From positions 1 through 64,000 of the forward strand of contig NZ_LMBZ01000001.1 in the NCBI RefSeq assembly GCF_001439635.1: a DNA stretch of 64,000 nucleotides, written 5' to 3'. The notes under the pieces are model-generated. The model saw nothing but the letters and a program-made list of their open reading frames with translations. It ran no database searches and was not told where the DNA came from. Both the position numbers and the translations under genes were made by a program. Positions 8,817-18,700 of this stretch are shown here, one piece after another. The DNA is from Solibacillus cecembensis (GTDB lineage: Bacteria > Bacillota > Bacilli > Bacillales_A > Planococcaceae). Positions within the stretch are counted from its first letter, which is position 1. Every line of letters starts with the position of its first letter.

Positions 8817-9161
8817 ATGGAAATGAATAAAGACCGGGGTACGATGAAATGGACGGCAATGATGTTACCAGAGCATATTCAGCGTTTGCGTGATTGGGAA
8901 AAAGAATTAGCTTACACAGCACCGAAAGAAAAAACAGAATGGGAACTAGAAGATTTGCAACAAACCATTGTACAAGCGTATAAGCAAGGGCTAATGGTTA
9001 CTTTTTCGATTTTTAAGCAGGGAATATGGTCTGTGGAGCTTGGGGTCATTACAACGTTAGAAATAGCTAAACAGCAATTGTTGGTAGAAACAGAAACGGT
9101 TGTAAAGAAGGTTGATTTTGCAATGATTCAATCCGCACAAGTAGTTGACGGCTATGATTAG
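8817..9161 (+). CDS. YolD-like protein
   Basis: A 114-residue protein with the YolD-like opening NKDRGTMKWTAMMLPEH, followed by a small beta-rich domain (residues ~55-105). YolD-family proteins are usually encoded next to UvrX-type polymerases, as here, and are thought to act as small UmuD-like accessories, though this is not proven. The start ATG 8817 has AAAGGGG 6 nt upstream; ATG 8823 is an alternative. Its last 8 nt overlap the next gene, implying translational coupling within the SOS operon. Confidence 0.87.
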   Translation: MEMNKDRGTMKWTAMMLPEHIQRLRDWEKELAYTAPKEKTEWELEDLQQTIVQAYKQGLMVTFSIFKQGIWSVELGVITTLEIAKQQLLVETETVVKKVDFAMIQSAQVVDGYD

Positions 9162-9498
9162 TTTAGATGAACGACCAATCGTCCATGAATTTATTGTACT
9201 TGATCTGGCCATCCGTTCTCTTCAGCAGGATTATTCAAAGCTTGAAGGATTGAAAATGCATGCGTTTTATAGTCGTTGGACGGATTTGTTAATGAAGGGT
9301 CTAAATGAGGCGTATATCGTGCAAAAAAGGCAGCTAGCGAATAAGGGGATACGCATTGTTCGATGGGTTAAAATTGATGCGCATTTTAGTGATGTTACGA
9401 TTGCAACGGCTGGTGAAGATATAGCCCTTCGCTATGCGAACCAAGTGTTAAAAATGGAAGTAGAACAATTGCTCATACAAAAGGCGACTTCAATATAA
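9154..9498 (+). CDS. Unknown third gene of the SOS cassette
   Basis: A 114-residue protein I cannot place in a named family. It is predicted mostly helical at the N-terminus (FIVLDLAIRSLQQDYSKLEG) with an alternating strand/helix C-terminus (IRIVRWVKIDAHFSDVTIAT). There is no signal peptide or membrane segment. ATG 9154 overlaps the YolD stop, and TTG 9145 is the only other candidate. Its position behind polymerase and YolD-like genes, within the same overlapping operon and under the same LexA boxes, implies a role in damage tolerance. Similar small genes occur after yolD in other Bacillales as I recall, but none has a known activity. Confidence 0.72.
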   Translation: MISLDERPIVHEFIVLDLAIRSLQQDYSKLEGLKMHAFYSRWTDLLMKGLNEAYIVQKRQLANKGIRIVRWVKIDAHFSDVTIATAGEDIALRYANQVLKMEVEQLLIQKATSI

Positions 9499-9595
9499 TT
9501 TTCAACAAAAACAGGCAGTAATGATAAAAAAACAAACCTTTATTGTTACTTCCTAATCCTGGATATCTGTCCACCAGGTATGAATAAAATAGCCA

Positions 9596-10210
9596 TTAAA
9601 ACTCTTTAACCTCGATATGCCCATTCCTCATAATCGTAATTTTTCCTTTAATTAAATTTTCTCGAAGATTATGTGATTTTGAAGTTTTGTTCAGCATCCC
9701 TGGAGATGACGAATGACAGGAATTACAAAAAGAAATAATAAAAAAATCGTCTGGTAAAGATATGTTAAGACTTATCAAATAATCAATCCCATTTTGATCG
9801 AAACCAGCTGCATTAAATTGAAGCACATTGTCACCAACAAAGTTTTGCAAAAGCTGTAGCGTAAAAGTACCTTGAGCTGTCTGAACGCTCTTTATTGTAC
9901 CGAATCCTGTGACATTTAAAATGGTTCCTACATTAGTAGATATACATTGAGGTGGATTAACTAATGTTGAGTTGAATGCTATGCCCAAAAATTCGGTTGA
10001 AACGAAACTGCCTTGAAGATTACAATTTGGACAAATATTTGCTATAAACTCAACGTCCGGAACTGTATAGCTCACTCTACCAGAACAATCGCATTTAGGT
10101 ATTTCGCATACATCTATTGCTTTTATTGCTTTTGATACTGGAATAACACCACATGGTTTCAAACGATTTTTACAAAGGTTGCAGGAACAATTTTTTTTAC
10201 ATGAACACAA
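9596..10210 (-). CDS. Cys-rich protein, unknown function
   Basis: A 204-residue protein beginning with a cysteine cluster (C2, C4, C8, C10, C13, C20), a second set near residues 34-42 (CEIPKCDCSG) and a CPNCN motif near 60. The middle is beta-strand-like and rich in Thr/Asn/Phe (about 70-165), followed by a FCNSCHSS motif. There is no signal peptide. The start is TTG: no Met lies near the N-terminus, and AGAAGG stands 7 nt upstream of that TTG. Cysteine-cluster plus beta-sandwich proteins without signal peptides in spore formers are often spore-coat or exosporium components, so a spore-surface role is a guess. No homologue is recognised with confidence. Confidence 0.7.
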   Translation of the reverse strand: MCSCKKNCSCNLCKNRLKPCGVIPVSKAIKAIDVCEIPKCDCSGRVSYTVPDVEFIANICPNCNLQGSFVSTEFLGIAFNSTLVNPPQCISTNVGTILNVTGFGTIKSVQTAQGTFTLQLLQNFVGDNVLQFNAAGFDQNGIDYLISLNISLPDDFFIISFCNSCHSSSPGMLNKTSKSHNLRENLIKGKITIMRNGHIEVKEF

Positions 10211-10551
10211 AAAAAAACCTTCTTTCCTATGTTTACTATTAATTTATTCGAAAAGGTATTTTTTGCTTGTATAAGCGTTGGCATGTAAAATCAAAATTCC
10301 TATGGTTGTATTGACCTTTTAAAAAAGGGAATATTCAATTTCAAGAAAAGCCAGTTTCAGGGTTATATGCTTTTCTGCTTGGGTAGAAGAGATAGGCTAT
10401 TTTCAATTTATTGGTTTATAAATAGCAATCCCCACTAGGTTTCTAAAAGAACATAGTGGAGAATTTTAATGTATATTTTATAGGTTTTTCAATCAAAATT
10501 ACTATGACCGGCTTTGTAGCGCTTGCCTACGAATACCAAAAACGCAATCAC
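10211..10551. other. Intergenic region between two minus-strand genes
   Basis: 341 nt without a supportable gene. It should contain the promoter of the Cys-rich gene and the terminator of the copper-amine-oxidase-N gene. The only structure I see is CCACTA (10432-10437) facing TAGTGG (10454-10459), a weak hairpin without a good T run. Confidence 0.4.
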
Positions 10552-11409
10552 TTACCCATGATACCAACCCGTTTTTGGATTAATCGATACGACCCGGTAC
10601 CACTGACCAACGCCGTCAAATTGTACATAAAATTCGAGTGAGCCAACCCCATTAAATGCGCCCGCTTCAACTAGTTTGAATTTGTCGCCCTTTCCAACGA
10701 ATTCCTTCTGAAGTTGGTTTAACGTGTTGTCTTTTATGCCAGGAGCCCAGCTGTATGGATTTTGGAATGATAAATTATGCGTCGCAACCCAACCTGTTAA
10801 TCCCTCGTATTGTATTTTCGACCAACCGTACTTTTCATGGCTATACCAATCTTCTTGATCGTAGCCAAAAGGTACACCACCTACGACTTTTACGTTGGCG
10901 TCAGCTGGAATGACACCGATTGTGCTATAAATTTCACCAGGTGAAGATTTAATATCAATTGTGTCCAGTGCAATAGCGCTATCAAATTCGCCTGCGTTAA
11001 CGATAATGGTTTTATCACCTGACGTTAAAATTGCTGTTTCTTCTTTTGCGTTCCACGTAGTTTTTACGCCAAATGATTCACTAATGAAGCGTAATGGTAC
11101 TAATGTTGAACCGTTATACACTTGCGCAGGCACGTCAATTGTAACCGTTTTGTTGTTGATTTTCGCTGATTTTGAGCCGACCTTTAACCAAATAGCTGTT
11201 TGCCCTTTTTTGGCGGTAATTGTTTTATCTTTTTGATTCCATTGAACTGTCGCACCTAATTCTTCAAAGATAGCACGTAATGGTACGAGGGTACGATTGT
11301 TGACTACTTTACCGCCGTCTAATGTAACCGTCGTATTCGCGCTTGCTGTTTCCCCGCTAATGCCACTTAACATCACAATTGCTACTAATGCCATTAAAAA
11401 CTTTTTCAT
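10552..11409 (-). CDS. Secreted protein, copper-amine-oxidase N domain plus SH3-like
   Basis: A 285-residue exported protein. Signal peptide is at about 1-24 (KKFLMALVAIVML, cleavage near TASA-N). Copper-amine-oxidase N-terminal domain repeats at about 25-140 show paired motifs NNRTLVPLRAIFEELGA and NGSTLVPLRFISESFGV. An SH3-like segment at about 150-215 (DANVKVVGG, WSKIQYEGLTGWVA) precedes a C-terminal tail with Trp/Tyr. In spore formers such proteins are cell-wall-associated; the domain is a non-catalytic module. ATG 11409 is chosen (GGAG 4-5 nt upstream) over an upstream TTG that overlaps that site. It is a single gene transcribed away from the ABC exporter pair. Confidence 0.85.
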   Translation of the reverse strand: MKKFLMALVAIVMLSGISGETASANTTVTLDGGKVVNNRTLVPLRAIFEELGATVQWNQKDKTITAKKGQTAIWLKVGSKSAKINNKTVTIDVPAQVYNGSTLVPLRFISESFGVKTTWNAKEETAILTSGDKTIIVNAGEFDSAIALDTIDIKSSPGEIYSTIGVIPADANVKVVGGVPFGYDQEDWYSHEKYGWSKIQYEGLTGWVATHNLSFQNPYSWAPGIKDNTLNQLQKEFVGKGDKFKLVEAGAFNGVGSLEFYVQFDGVGQWYRVVSINPKTGWYHG

Positions 11410-11637
11410 TTTCTCCAACCTTTCCGATGAACTACATTACTATATTACCATAAAAAGGTTAGTGATTTTTTACTGATTATCATATGATATTTGCACTATT
11501 ATCGGTTGTTTCAGACAACTAAAGAGACAAAAACTATAGGAAGAAGCCTTCTAAAATGTTGAATTGAGCGAGTTTTTGTGTGCAATAATTTCTTAAATAA
11601 ATCATTGGAAATCAAGTTGGATAAAATTTGAATTTTA

Positions 11638-11666
11638 TTACAATTATTCCACCATCTCTGTATAAT
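11638..11666 (+). promoter_or_regulatory. Candidate promoter of the ABC exporter operon
   Basis: TATAAT at 11661-11666 is a perfect -10 hexamer, with a weak -35 (TTACAA, 11638-11643) 17 nt upstream. It lies 64 nt before the first ABC gene. The rest of 11410-11730 shows no gene and no precursor-peptide frame. Confidence 0.55.
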
Positions 11667-11730
11667 GAAAATATAGAATATTTAGATATTTTACTTTTAT
11701 GGAAGAAACGGACGGAAGAAGAGGTGTAAA

Positions 11731-13494
11731 ATGAAAAATATAAATGCGAAGGAAACAAGTTTGATGAAAGTTTATATATGGGCGATTTCCTTTATAAAGC
11801 CATATAAAAGTAAAGTTTTACTATTAATTATGTGTGGATTGATTATTTCTGTGAGCGAATTGATCATTCCAAAAATGTTTGGCTATTTTATCGACGATGT
11901 TTTAAAAAATAACAATATCAATTTATTTGTTTATTGTTTGATCGCCATATTTTTAATATTATTGCTGAAATTGATTGCTACCGCCTCAAAAGAATATTTG
12001 CAACGATACATACAGGAAAATAGTGTGAGAGATTTACAGTGGAATATTGTAACGAAATTACGAATTCAAGGTGTCAGTTATCTTGAAAAGAACTCTACTG
12101 GGAAAATACTCGCCCTAGTAAACACGGAAGTTGCAGCATTACAAGAATTATATAGAAGGTATTTCCCTGAAATTATACAACATATTTTATTTGTTTCGAT
12201 TGCTGTTTATTTTATGTTAGATATTAGTCTTTACTTGAGTATCGTAATCATCCCTTGCTTTTCCCTCTACTATTTATTCGGTCCAAGGATTGAAAAGAAA
12301 GCTACGACTATCTCCAAAAAACTAGCGGAAAGTCAAATCAATTTAGGACAAAAATATTATGAAAGTGTCTCTTTACTCAAAGAATTGAATGTGTTTAATA
12401 GCTTTGAATGGGATTTAAATAAAACATTAAAAGAAGTAAAAAACAATACGGATTTATATACAAAGCGCTATTGGTATGCCTATTTAAGAGGATCAATTCG
12501 TCGTTTTACTTATTACTTTGGGGCAATCATGCTCATTTTATTAGGGAGTTACTTAATAAAAGAAGGAACGATAACTGCAGGAGAATTTGTTTCATTTTTA
12601 CTACTATATTTAATTACGATGCATAAATTAACATCCATCATTACGCTTTTAACAGAGCAAAAAATGCTTATGTTTCAAGCGAGTAACCTATATGAATTTA
12701 CCCATTTAAAACCAATGATTATTGAAAGTGTTGGGGCTGTCCATTTAAATGAGGTAAAAGGAAATATCAATTTTGACAATGTTTCGTTTGGTTATACGCC
12801 TGATTATCCGATAATAAAAAATTTAAGTTTCACGATTAAGTCTGGTCAGAAAATAGCGTTTGTCGGAGAATCAGGAAGTGGGAAATCAACAATTGCCAAG
12901 TTGATTACACGTTTTTATGATTGTAATAGCGGGGAACTGTCAATTGATAGCCATCCCATTCACATGCTGAGTTTAGGTACGATTAGACAATCGATTGGCA
13001 TAGTCTTTCAAGATGTTTATATTTTTGGCTCAACTATTAAAGAAAATATTCTATTTGGAAATCCAGATGCATCAGAAGAAGAGATCATTGAGGCAGCAAA
13101 GGCAGCCCATCTGCATGACTATATTATGGAATTACCAGATCAATATAATACGAAAGTGGATGAAAAAGGGAATACTTTATCAGGTGGACTCAAACAACGA
13201 GTAGGTTTGGCAAGGCTATTTTTAATGAATCCATCCATCGTCATATTGGATGAACCAACATCTGCATTAGATAATATAACGGAGAAAAATATACAAAAAT
13301 CTTTAGATAACTTTTTAAAGGACAAGACGGTCATAACGATTGCGCACAGATTAAGTACGATTCGAGATTATGATCATATATACGTACTGGATAATGGCAA
13401 CGTTACAGAATCGGGTTCACATGAGCAATTACTAGCCAAGGATGGTCTTTATAAGAAGTTTATATTACAAACGAAAGAAGCTGGGCGCTTATGA
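11731..13494 (+). CDS. ABC exporter half-transporter, subunit 1
   Basis: A 587-residue fused permease-ATPase. Six membrane helices occupy about residues 20-310. The nucleotide-binding domain spans about 345-580, with Walker A GESGSGKST, Q-loop FQD, signature LSGGLKQR (unusual Leu after SGG), Walker B IVILDEPTSALD and H-loop AHRLS. It overlaps the next gene by 4 nt (ATGA), so the two halves are made together and probably form a heterodimer. RBS AGAGGTG precedes ATG 11731. The substrate is unknown: no lantibiotic/bacteriocin precursor, immunity gene or regulator adjoins, so drug, lipid or peptide export are all possible. Confidence 0.88.
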   Translation: MKNINAKETSLMKVYIWAISFIKPYKSKVLLLIMCGLIISVSELIIPKMFGYFIDDVLKNNNINLFVYCLIAIFLILLLKLIATASKEYLQRYIQENSVRDLQWNIVTKLRIQGVSYLEKNSTGKILALVNTEVAALQELYRRYFPEIIQHILFVSIAVYFMLDISLYLSIVIIPCFSLYYLFGPRIEKKATTISKKLAESQINLGQKYYESVSLLKELNVFNSFEWDLNKTLKEVKNNTDLYTKRYWYAYLRGSIRRFTYYFGAIMLILLGSYLIKEGTITAGEFVSFLLLYLITMHKLTSIITLLTEQKMLMFQASNLYEFTHLKPMIIESVGAVHLNEVKGNINFDNVSFGYTPDYPIIKNLSFTIKSGQKIAFVGESGSGKSTIAKLITRFYDCNSGELSIDSHPIHMLSLGTIRQSIGIVFQDVYIFGSTIKENILFGNPDASEEEIIEAAKAAHLHDYIMELPDQYNTKVDEKGNTLSGGLKQRVGLARLFLMNPSIVILDEPTSALDNITEKNIQKSLDNFLKDKTVITIAHRLSTIRDYDHIYVLDNGNVTESGSHEQLLAKDGLYKKFILQTKEAGRL

Positions 13495-15215
13495 AGAATA
13501 TGCATTGGATTTGGCATTATATTAAAAATCAAAAGTTAATCTATTTTACTGCTATTTTTTTATTAATACTTGAATCAATCAGCTTTGTTTATTCAATTAC
13601 GTTGCAACAATATATTATTGATCAAATCATAATGGGATCAGATTTTGGTGGGATTTTAAAGTATGTACTATTAATCGCTTTATGTTATTTGGTATTCATC
13701 CTACTATTTGTTGTGAATCCTTATATTCAAAGTAAAATTCATGGTCGTGTAAAATACCAATTAGTGGAGCAAGGTTTATCGACTTTATATAGTACGCCAA
13801 TCAATACCATTCAAAAAGAAAGAAATGCGCGCTATGTCCACTTTTTTTCAAATGAAATACCGATAGTAGCAAGATTAATAGGAGAAGATATTTCGGATAT
13901 TATCAAGCATTTAGTAAGCACAATTATTATTGGTGTTTTATTTTTAAAGGCATCTCCTCTACTTTTCGTATCGATCCTTATATTGTCTTTGTTCTATATA
14001 AAATCGGGAAAAAATTTATCAAAGAAGCAAAAAGAAGCTTGGAAAGATATTCAAAATAAAAAATCTTCGCTACTCATTGTATTAGAAGAATGTATCACTT
14101 CTACGCGTGATGTAATCGCAAATAATCGAGGGGATTGGGAAAAAAAGAGGTATCAAAACAGTTTTATTCAATACTTTCAAAGTGTCATGTTGGAAGGCAA
14201 GCTAAAGATAAAAATGGTGTTTTCATTAGAATCGATTACGTCCATTGCGCAAATCATTGTCATTGGCTATGGGGGATACCTTGTTTTTAAAGGGGCCATG
14301 TCTATTGGTTTATTAGTTGTTATTTACCAACTTACATTAGAGCTGCTCCATTCATTTGTCAAAGTGTACAATTTAATCTTTTCGTTTTCTGGCAAAATGG
14401 CTTCCGTTGAAAATATTAGCAATTGGTTTGATGCAAATTCAAAGAAAACCGAGCGTATTCAAACGATTTCCTCAATTGAGTCATTAACAATGAATCATAT
14501 TTCTTTTCGGTATAATCCAGATGAAAAGTTTATCTTAAAAGACTTTTCTTTAAATATACCAATTGGCAAGAAAATCGCAATTGTTGGACCTAGTGGTAGT
14601 GGGAAATCAACGATTGGAAGTTTACTTGAAAATTTATATGAAGTAGAGGAGGGGAGTATACAGGCAAACAATATTAATATAACGAATATTTCAAAAGATA
14701 GTTGGAGATCGAAAGTAAGTATTGTTTTTCAAGATCCCTACATATTTCCAGGTACGATAAAAGATAACTTATTACTGGGATATAATAAAATAATGGATAA
14801 TCAAATGATCCATTTAGCCAAAGAAATGTGTATTGATGACATGATTCAAAAATTGCCGGATCAATATGATAGTTCACTAGGGGAGCGTGGCATAACGATT
14901 TCAGGCGGTGAAAAACAAAGATTAGCATTAGTCCGTGCTTTAATTAGAGAGCCAGAAGTATTAATTTTAGACGAGTCTACATCGGCATTAGATGTAAACA
15001 CAGAAAAAATAATACAACAAAATCTCGCGGTGATTCGAGAAAATAAAACGACCATTATTATTGCGCATCGACTTTCTACTATTAAAGATTCAGATATTAT
15101 CTTTGTGCTTGATAAGGGGACAATTGTAGAGCAAGGCAGCCATTCGGAATTATTACAAAATCAATCATTGTATTATGAGTTGGTGATGCATGAGATGAAG
15201 GATAGTGAGCAGTGA
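13491..15215 (+). CDS. ABC exporter half-transporter, subunit 2
   Basis: A 574-residue partner of the preceding gene. Transmembrane helices occupy about residues 12-300 and the NBD about 330-570, with Walker A GPSGSGKST, signature ISGGEKQR, Walker B VLILDESTSALD (catalytic Glu present, then Ser where Pro is usual) and H-loop AHRLS. Both subunits keep the catalytic glutamate, so neither ATP site is obviously dead, unlike many heterodimeric exporters such as BmrCD-type pairs. The start overlaps the upstream stop by 4 nt. About 280 nt downstream lies a terminator-like hairpin. Confidence 0.88.
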   Translation: MKNMHWIWHYIKNQKLIYFTAIFLLILESISFVYSITLQQYIIDQIIMGSDFGGILKYVLLIALCYLVFILLFVVNPYIQSKIHGRVKYQLVEQGLSTLYSTPINTIQKERNARYVHFFSNEIPIVARLIGEDISDIIKHLVSTIIIGVLFLKASPLLFVSILILSLFYIKSGKNLSKKQKEAWKDIQNKKSSLLIVLEECITSTRDVIANNRGDWEKKRYQNSFIQYFQSVMLEGKLKIKMVFSLESITSIAQIIVIGYGGYLVFKGAMSIGLLVVIYQLTLELLHSFVKVYNLIFSFSGKMASVENISNWFDANSKKTERIQTISSIESLTMNHISFRYNPDEKFILKDFSLNIPIGKKIAIVGPSGSGKSTIGSLLENLYEVEEGSIQANNINITNISKDSWRSKVSIVFQDPYIFPGTIKDNLLLGYNKIMDNQMIHLAKEMCIDDMIQKLPDQYDSSLGERGITISGGEKQRLALVRALIREPEVLILDESTSALDVNTEKIIQQNLAVIRENKTTIIIAHRLSTIKDSDIIFVLDKGTIVEQGSHSELLQNQSLYYELVMHEMKDSEQ

Positions 15216-15743
15216 AGAAATAAAGTTGTTACTTACAATTCCGTATGTGCTAAATAGCCTAGTGTTCCATGATTTAGAATGTTGGTGAACCAATTAATGT
15301 AATTATCCGGTTCAAGGTGGAGCTTTTTATGAGAAGTGGGCTGAGAGTTATTCATCAATTACTTAATGAAACGGGGAAGTTGCTCATTTAGACTCCTCTA
15401 AACGCGTTAGATTTCATTAAAATAATCGTAGTTTGTACAATATAATGTCTATCAAAATGGAGTGATCCAGCTTCTATACGTTTAAAATTTTACAACCACC
15501 TGCTTATTAATTTGAGCAGTTGGTTGTTTTAGTTACTATAAAAGATTCTATTTCTCATTTGCATTGCTGTACAAAATTTTTTAAGTTTATTTCGAAAAAG
15601 ATGCATTTTTTTAACCCAGTTTTAACCTTTAAGATTTATATTGAAGTGTAGTAATTTTATGAATATTCTAAAAAAAGGTGGTTAAAAGGGCCGTTACGCA
15701 TAGAAAAGATTCGACAAAACGCAAGAAGAAAGTGAGCAAAATT
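15216..15743. other. Intergenic region with a terminator-like hairpin
   Basis: No supportable gene. CAACCACCTGCT (from 15493) and AGCAGTTGGTTG (ending ~15527) form a stem with one mismatch, followed by TTTTAG, plausibly ending the ABC operon transcript. The AT-rich stretch 15560-15680 should carry the promoter of the surface-protein gene. Confidence 0.5.
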
Positions 15744-18700
15744 ATGCAGAAATTAATTCAAAAACGACTGTCAATCATCGCGATTTGTCTATTATTCGCG
15801 CAAACTCTTTTCGGAAGTTTGCCCGCATTCGCACAGACGACGAGCAACGGACAGTCACATGTAGGAAATACCGTTACAACAAGTTCAACCATGATTCAGG
15901 GGATGGCTGCTTCAGCCGACAGTGCCGCTATACAAACAATAACGGTCACAACACCAGCGAGTGCCTCTATTTCTTACTTCACAGACACGGACAATTGGGG
16001 TGGAGGAGCTGCTGATTCACCAAAAGATAATGATTTAGATTTTAGCTTGAAAAACCAGAAAAATCATGCATCGGATAGTAATGATTATGAACGTTATCCG
16101 GTTGAAGTAAAGATTGAAGGAGTAGATCAACTCCCTACTAAGAATGCTTACTTGCTTGTGAGAGGTTATGATGTAGATGAATATAATCCTTTGTTAGCTG
16201 CAAGTGGTGAATGGCTAAGAGTATATTTCTCAAGTAATTCTTCTAATATTGCACTCGGACCAAACTATACGGGTTTTCCAAATACTGGATAATGGAACAA
16301 TGCAATTATAAACGGAGGTCCAGGAACGAATGGCGAAGATTATAAAAAGGAAATTCCTGCTAGTTCATATTTAGGGGCAATGACAGGGCAGGATGGAAAA
16401 TGGAATATCTCTGCACTTCCATTTGCCCAAGAAGACTGGGACAGAATTGCACTTGATGATAATTACGTAGGTATTACGAATCATCATTATTATTTAGATA
16501 ATCGTACAGGTAATTCAAGCACTCCTAATACGAATTGGCAAATGACTATCGACTGGGTTCAACTAATTATTGATGGCGGTAGCAGAAAAAAAGCAGAGCT
16601 AACTTCAGCTAATCTTAAAGTTGAAAACGGAAAAATTACAGCTGATACTTCTTTCCTTACAAAATTAGATGGTAATTACTCTATCGAGGTAAGTGTGATC
16701 GAAAAAGTTGTTGAAAACGGGGTAGTGATAGAACGTAATCTTGGTATGGCAAAGAATTTATTTACTTCAGTGGTAGATAAAGAACGCGAATGGAACGATT
16801 TCACGATTTCTAATTCTATAATTAATCCTTCTAAAGAATACATCGTTAATTTTATTTTAAGTGAGGACAGAGGCGGCGGGGTATCGGGTGAAAACTATAC
16901 CAATCCAGGTGAAGTTCAGCATTTGGTGTCAATATCAACGCATGATCCCATCGTAGAGGATATTAATAAGTCGGGCTATAGAAATATACCGACTAACTTT
17001 ACATCAGATGACTTTAAAAGTAAATATTTCAAAAGTAATGGTCACACTTTTAATGGAGCTAACCTTCAATCGGTTCAAATTCTTTCGTTGCCTGATTCTC
17101 AAAAAGGCAAATTGGTTTTAGAGGGTGCGGATGTTGCTATAAATGATACGATTTTGACTGAAGATTTAAATCGATTAAAATTTATACCAGAACTAGATGG
17201 ATTTGATGGTACCGTAGAATTCTTATGGAATGGTTACAACGGAACGAAATTTGCTGAGGTTCCGGCAACTGTAACGCTTAACAGTTCACCTAAGGTTTCT
17301 GATTTTACAAAGTATATGCGTCTAGGCGAACAATCCATTAATTTTATTGGTGAGGATGGTTTCCTAGATCACTATATCGATCCAGGTAACGAACTGGCGG
17401 AAATGATTCATATCATAACACTGCCGGATCCTGCAAAAGGTATACTGAGATTCAATGGCTCTCCAATTCCAGCTAATGCGAAGGTGAATTATGCAGAATT
17501 AAGCTATCTGACTTATCATCCAAACGGAGGTGTCAAGGGGTCAGCATCCTTCACCTGGAACGCTTATGATGGTATCCAATATGCACAGGATGATGCAACT
17601 GCTACGATTATCGTATCTGAAGCTCCTGTTGTAGACAATTTATCAATTATTGCAGAGCTAGGTCAACCGATTAGCTTTGCAACAGAGCAATTCACAAATG
17701 CTCCATATTATACGGATAACGATAATGATGCATTAAGTCATGCTACAATTAATATACCTAGTAACTTTTCGCAAAAGGGAAGTCTGTCTGCTCAACTCGA
17801 AGGTGCTGAAACGAGTTTACAGCCAGGTCAAAGCTATGAGCTTACACCCTCTGAGCTAAGTACATTGAAGTTTACACCAGTTGCAAGTTTAGTTGAAGGA
17901 ACTAGTGTAATTATTCCTTGGACTGCGAATGACGGAATTCATAATTCAAAGAATTCTGCGAACATTACGATCACATATTATACAAAGCCTGAAGCAGACA
18001 ACAAGGTGATCATCGTTGATGAGGATACAACATCGATTGAGATTACTACGTCTGGAAGCTACAAGGGATCATCAGATGATATTACTTTTGGTCATATTGT
18101 TAAAGAACCTGTAAAAGGCTCAATTACAAAAGATTCAAGTGAAACTGAAATGAATGTAACATATACAACTGATACAAAGTTCAAACTAGGTACGGATGAA
18201 TTTACGTATACCGTTGAAGATAAAAGAGGCGTTGAAAGTATGCCTGCTACGGTAACGATTCATATACAGAAGAAGCTTAATGGCTGGGTGGGAAACAAGG
18301 CTGAATTAGATTCAACAGTAATAAATCCAATTCCAGGTGAAATTTTGAAACTAAGCGCAAGAAGTTCTATATATGCAACTAAAGTTATTGCTTTGGTTAA
18401 TGACGAACAGGTAGAGCTTACTCTAGACAATCCAGGGACATATGGGGAGGATGGCTATAAGAAGTGGGTCAATAATTCTTATTTCTTGCCAAAAACAGTT
18501 ATTGCCGGTGACTATACGCCAACCTTCAAGGCATTTAGTGGAGATCCAAACTATATTCAAAACGAAACGAATTTGATAGATAATCAGATGAGGGTTCTTG
18601 CTCCAGTTGTTACAATAACGAATCCGAATAACTCATCGCTTTCAGTAGAAAAAGGCACAAAGGTAGGTTCTATCCCGTTCCCTACAACAGTGGACATTAC

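Noticed and set aside
15330..15392. 20-codon frame with a GGTGGAG site after the ABC exporter, considered as a peptide cargo
   Set aside because: Too short, no leader or Gly-Gly motif, and no modification genes; chance cannot be excluded.
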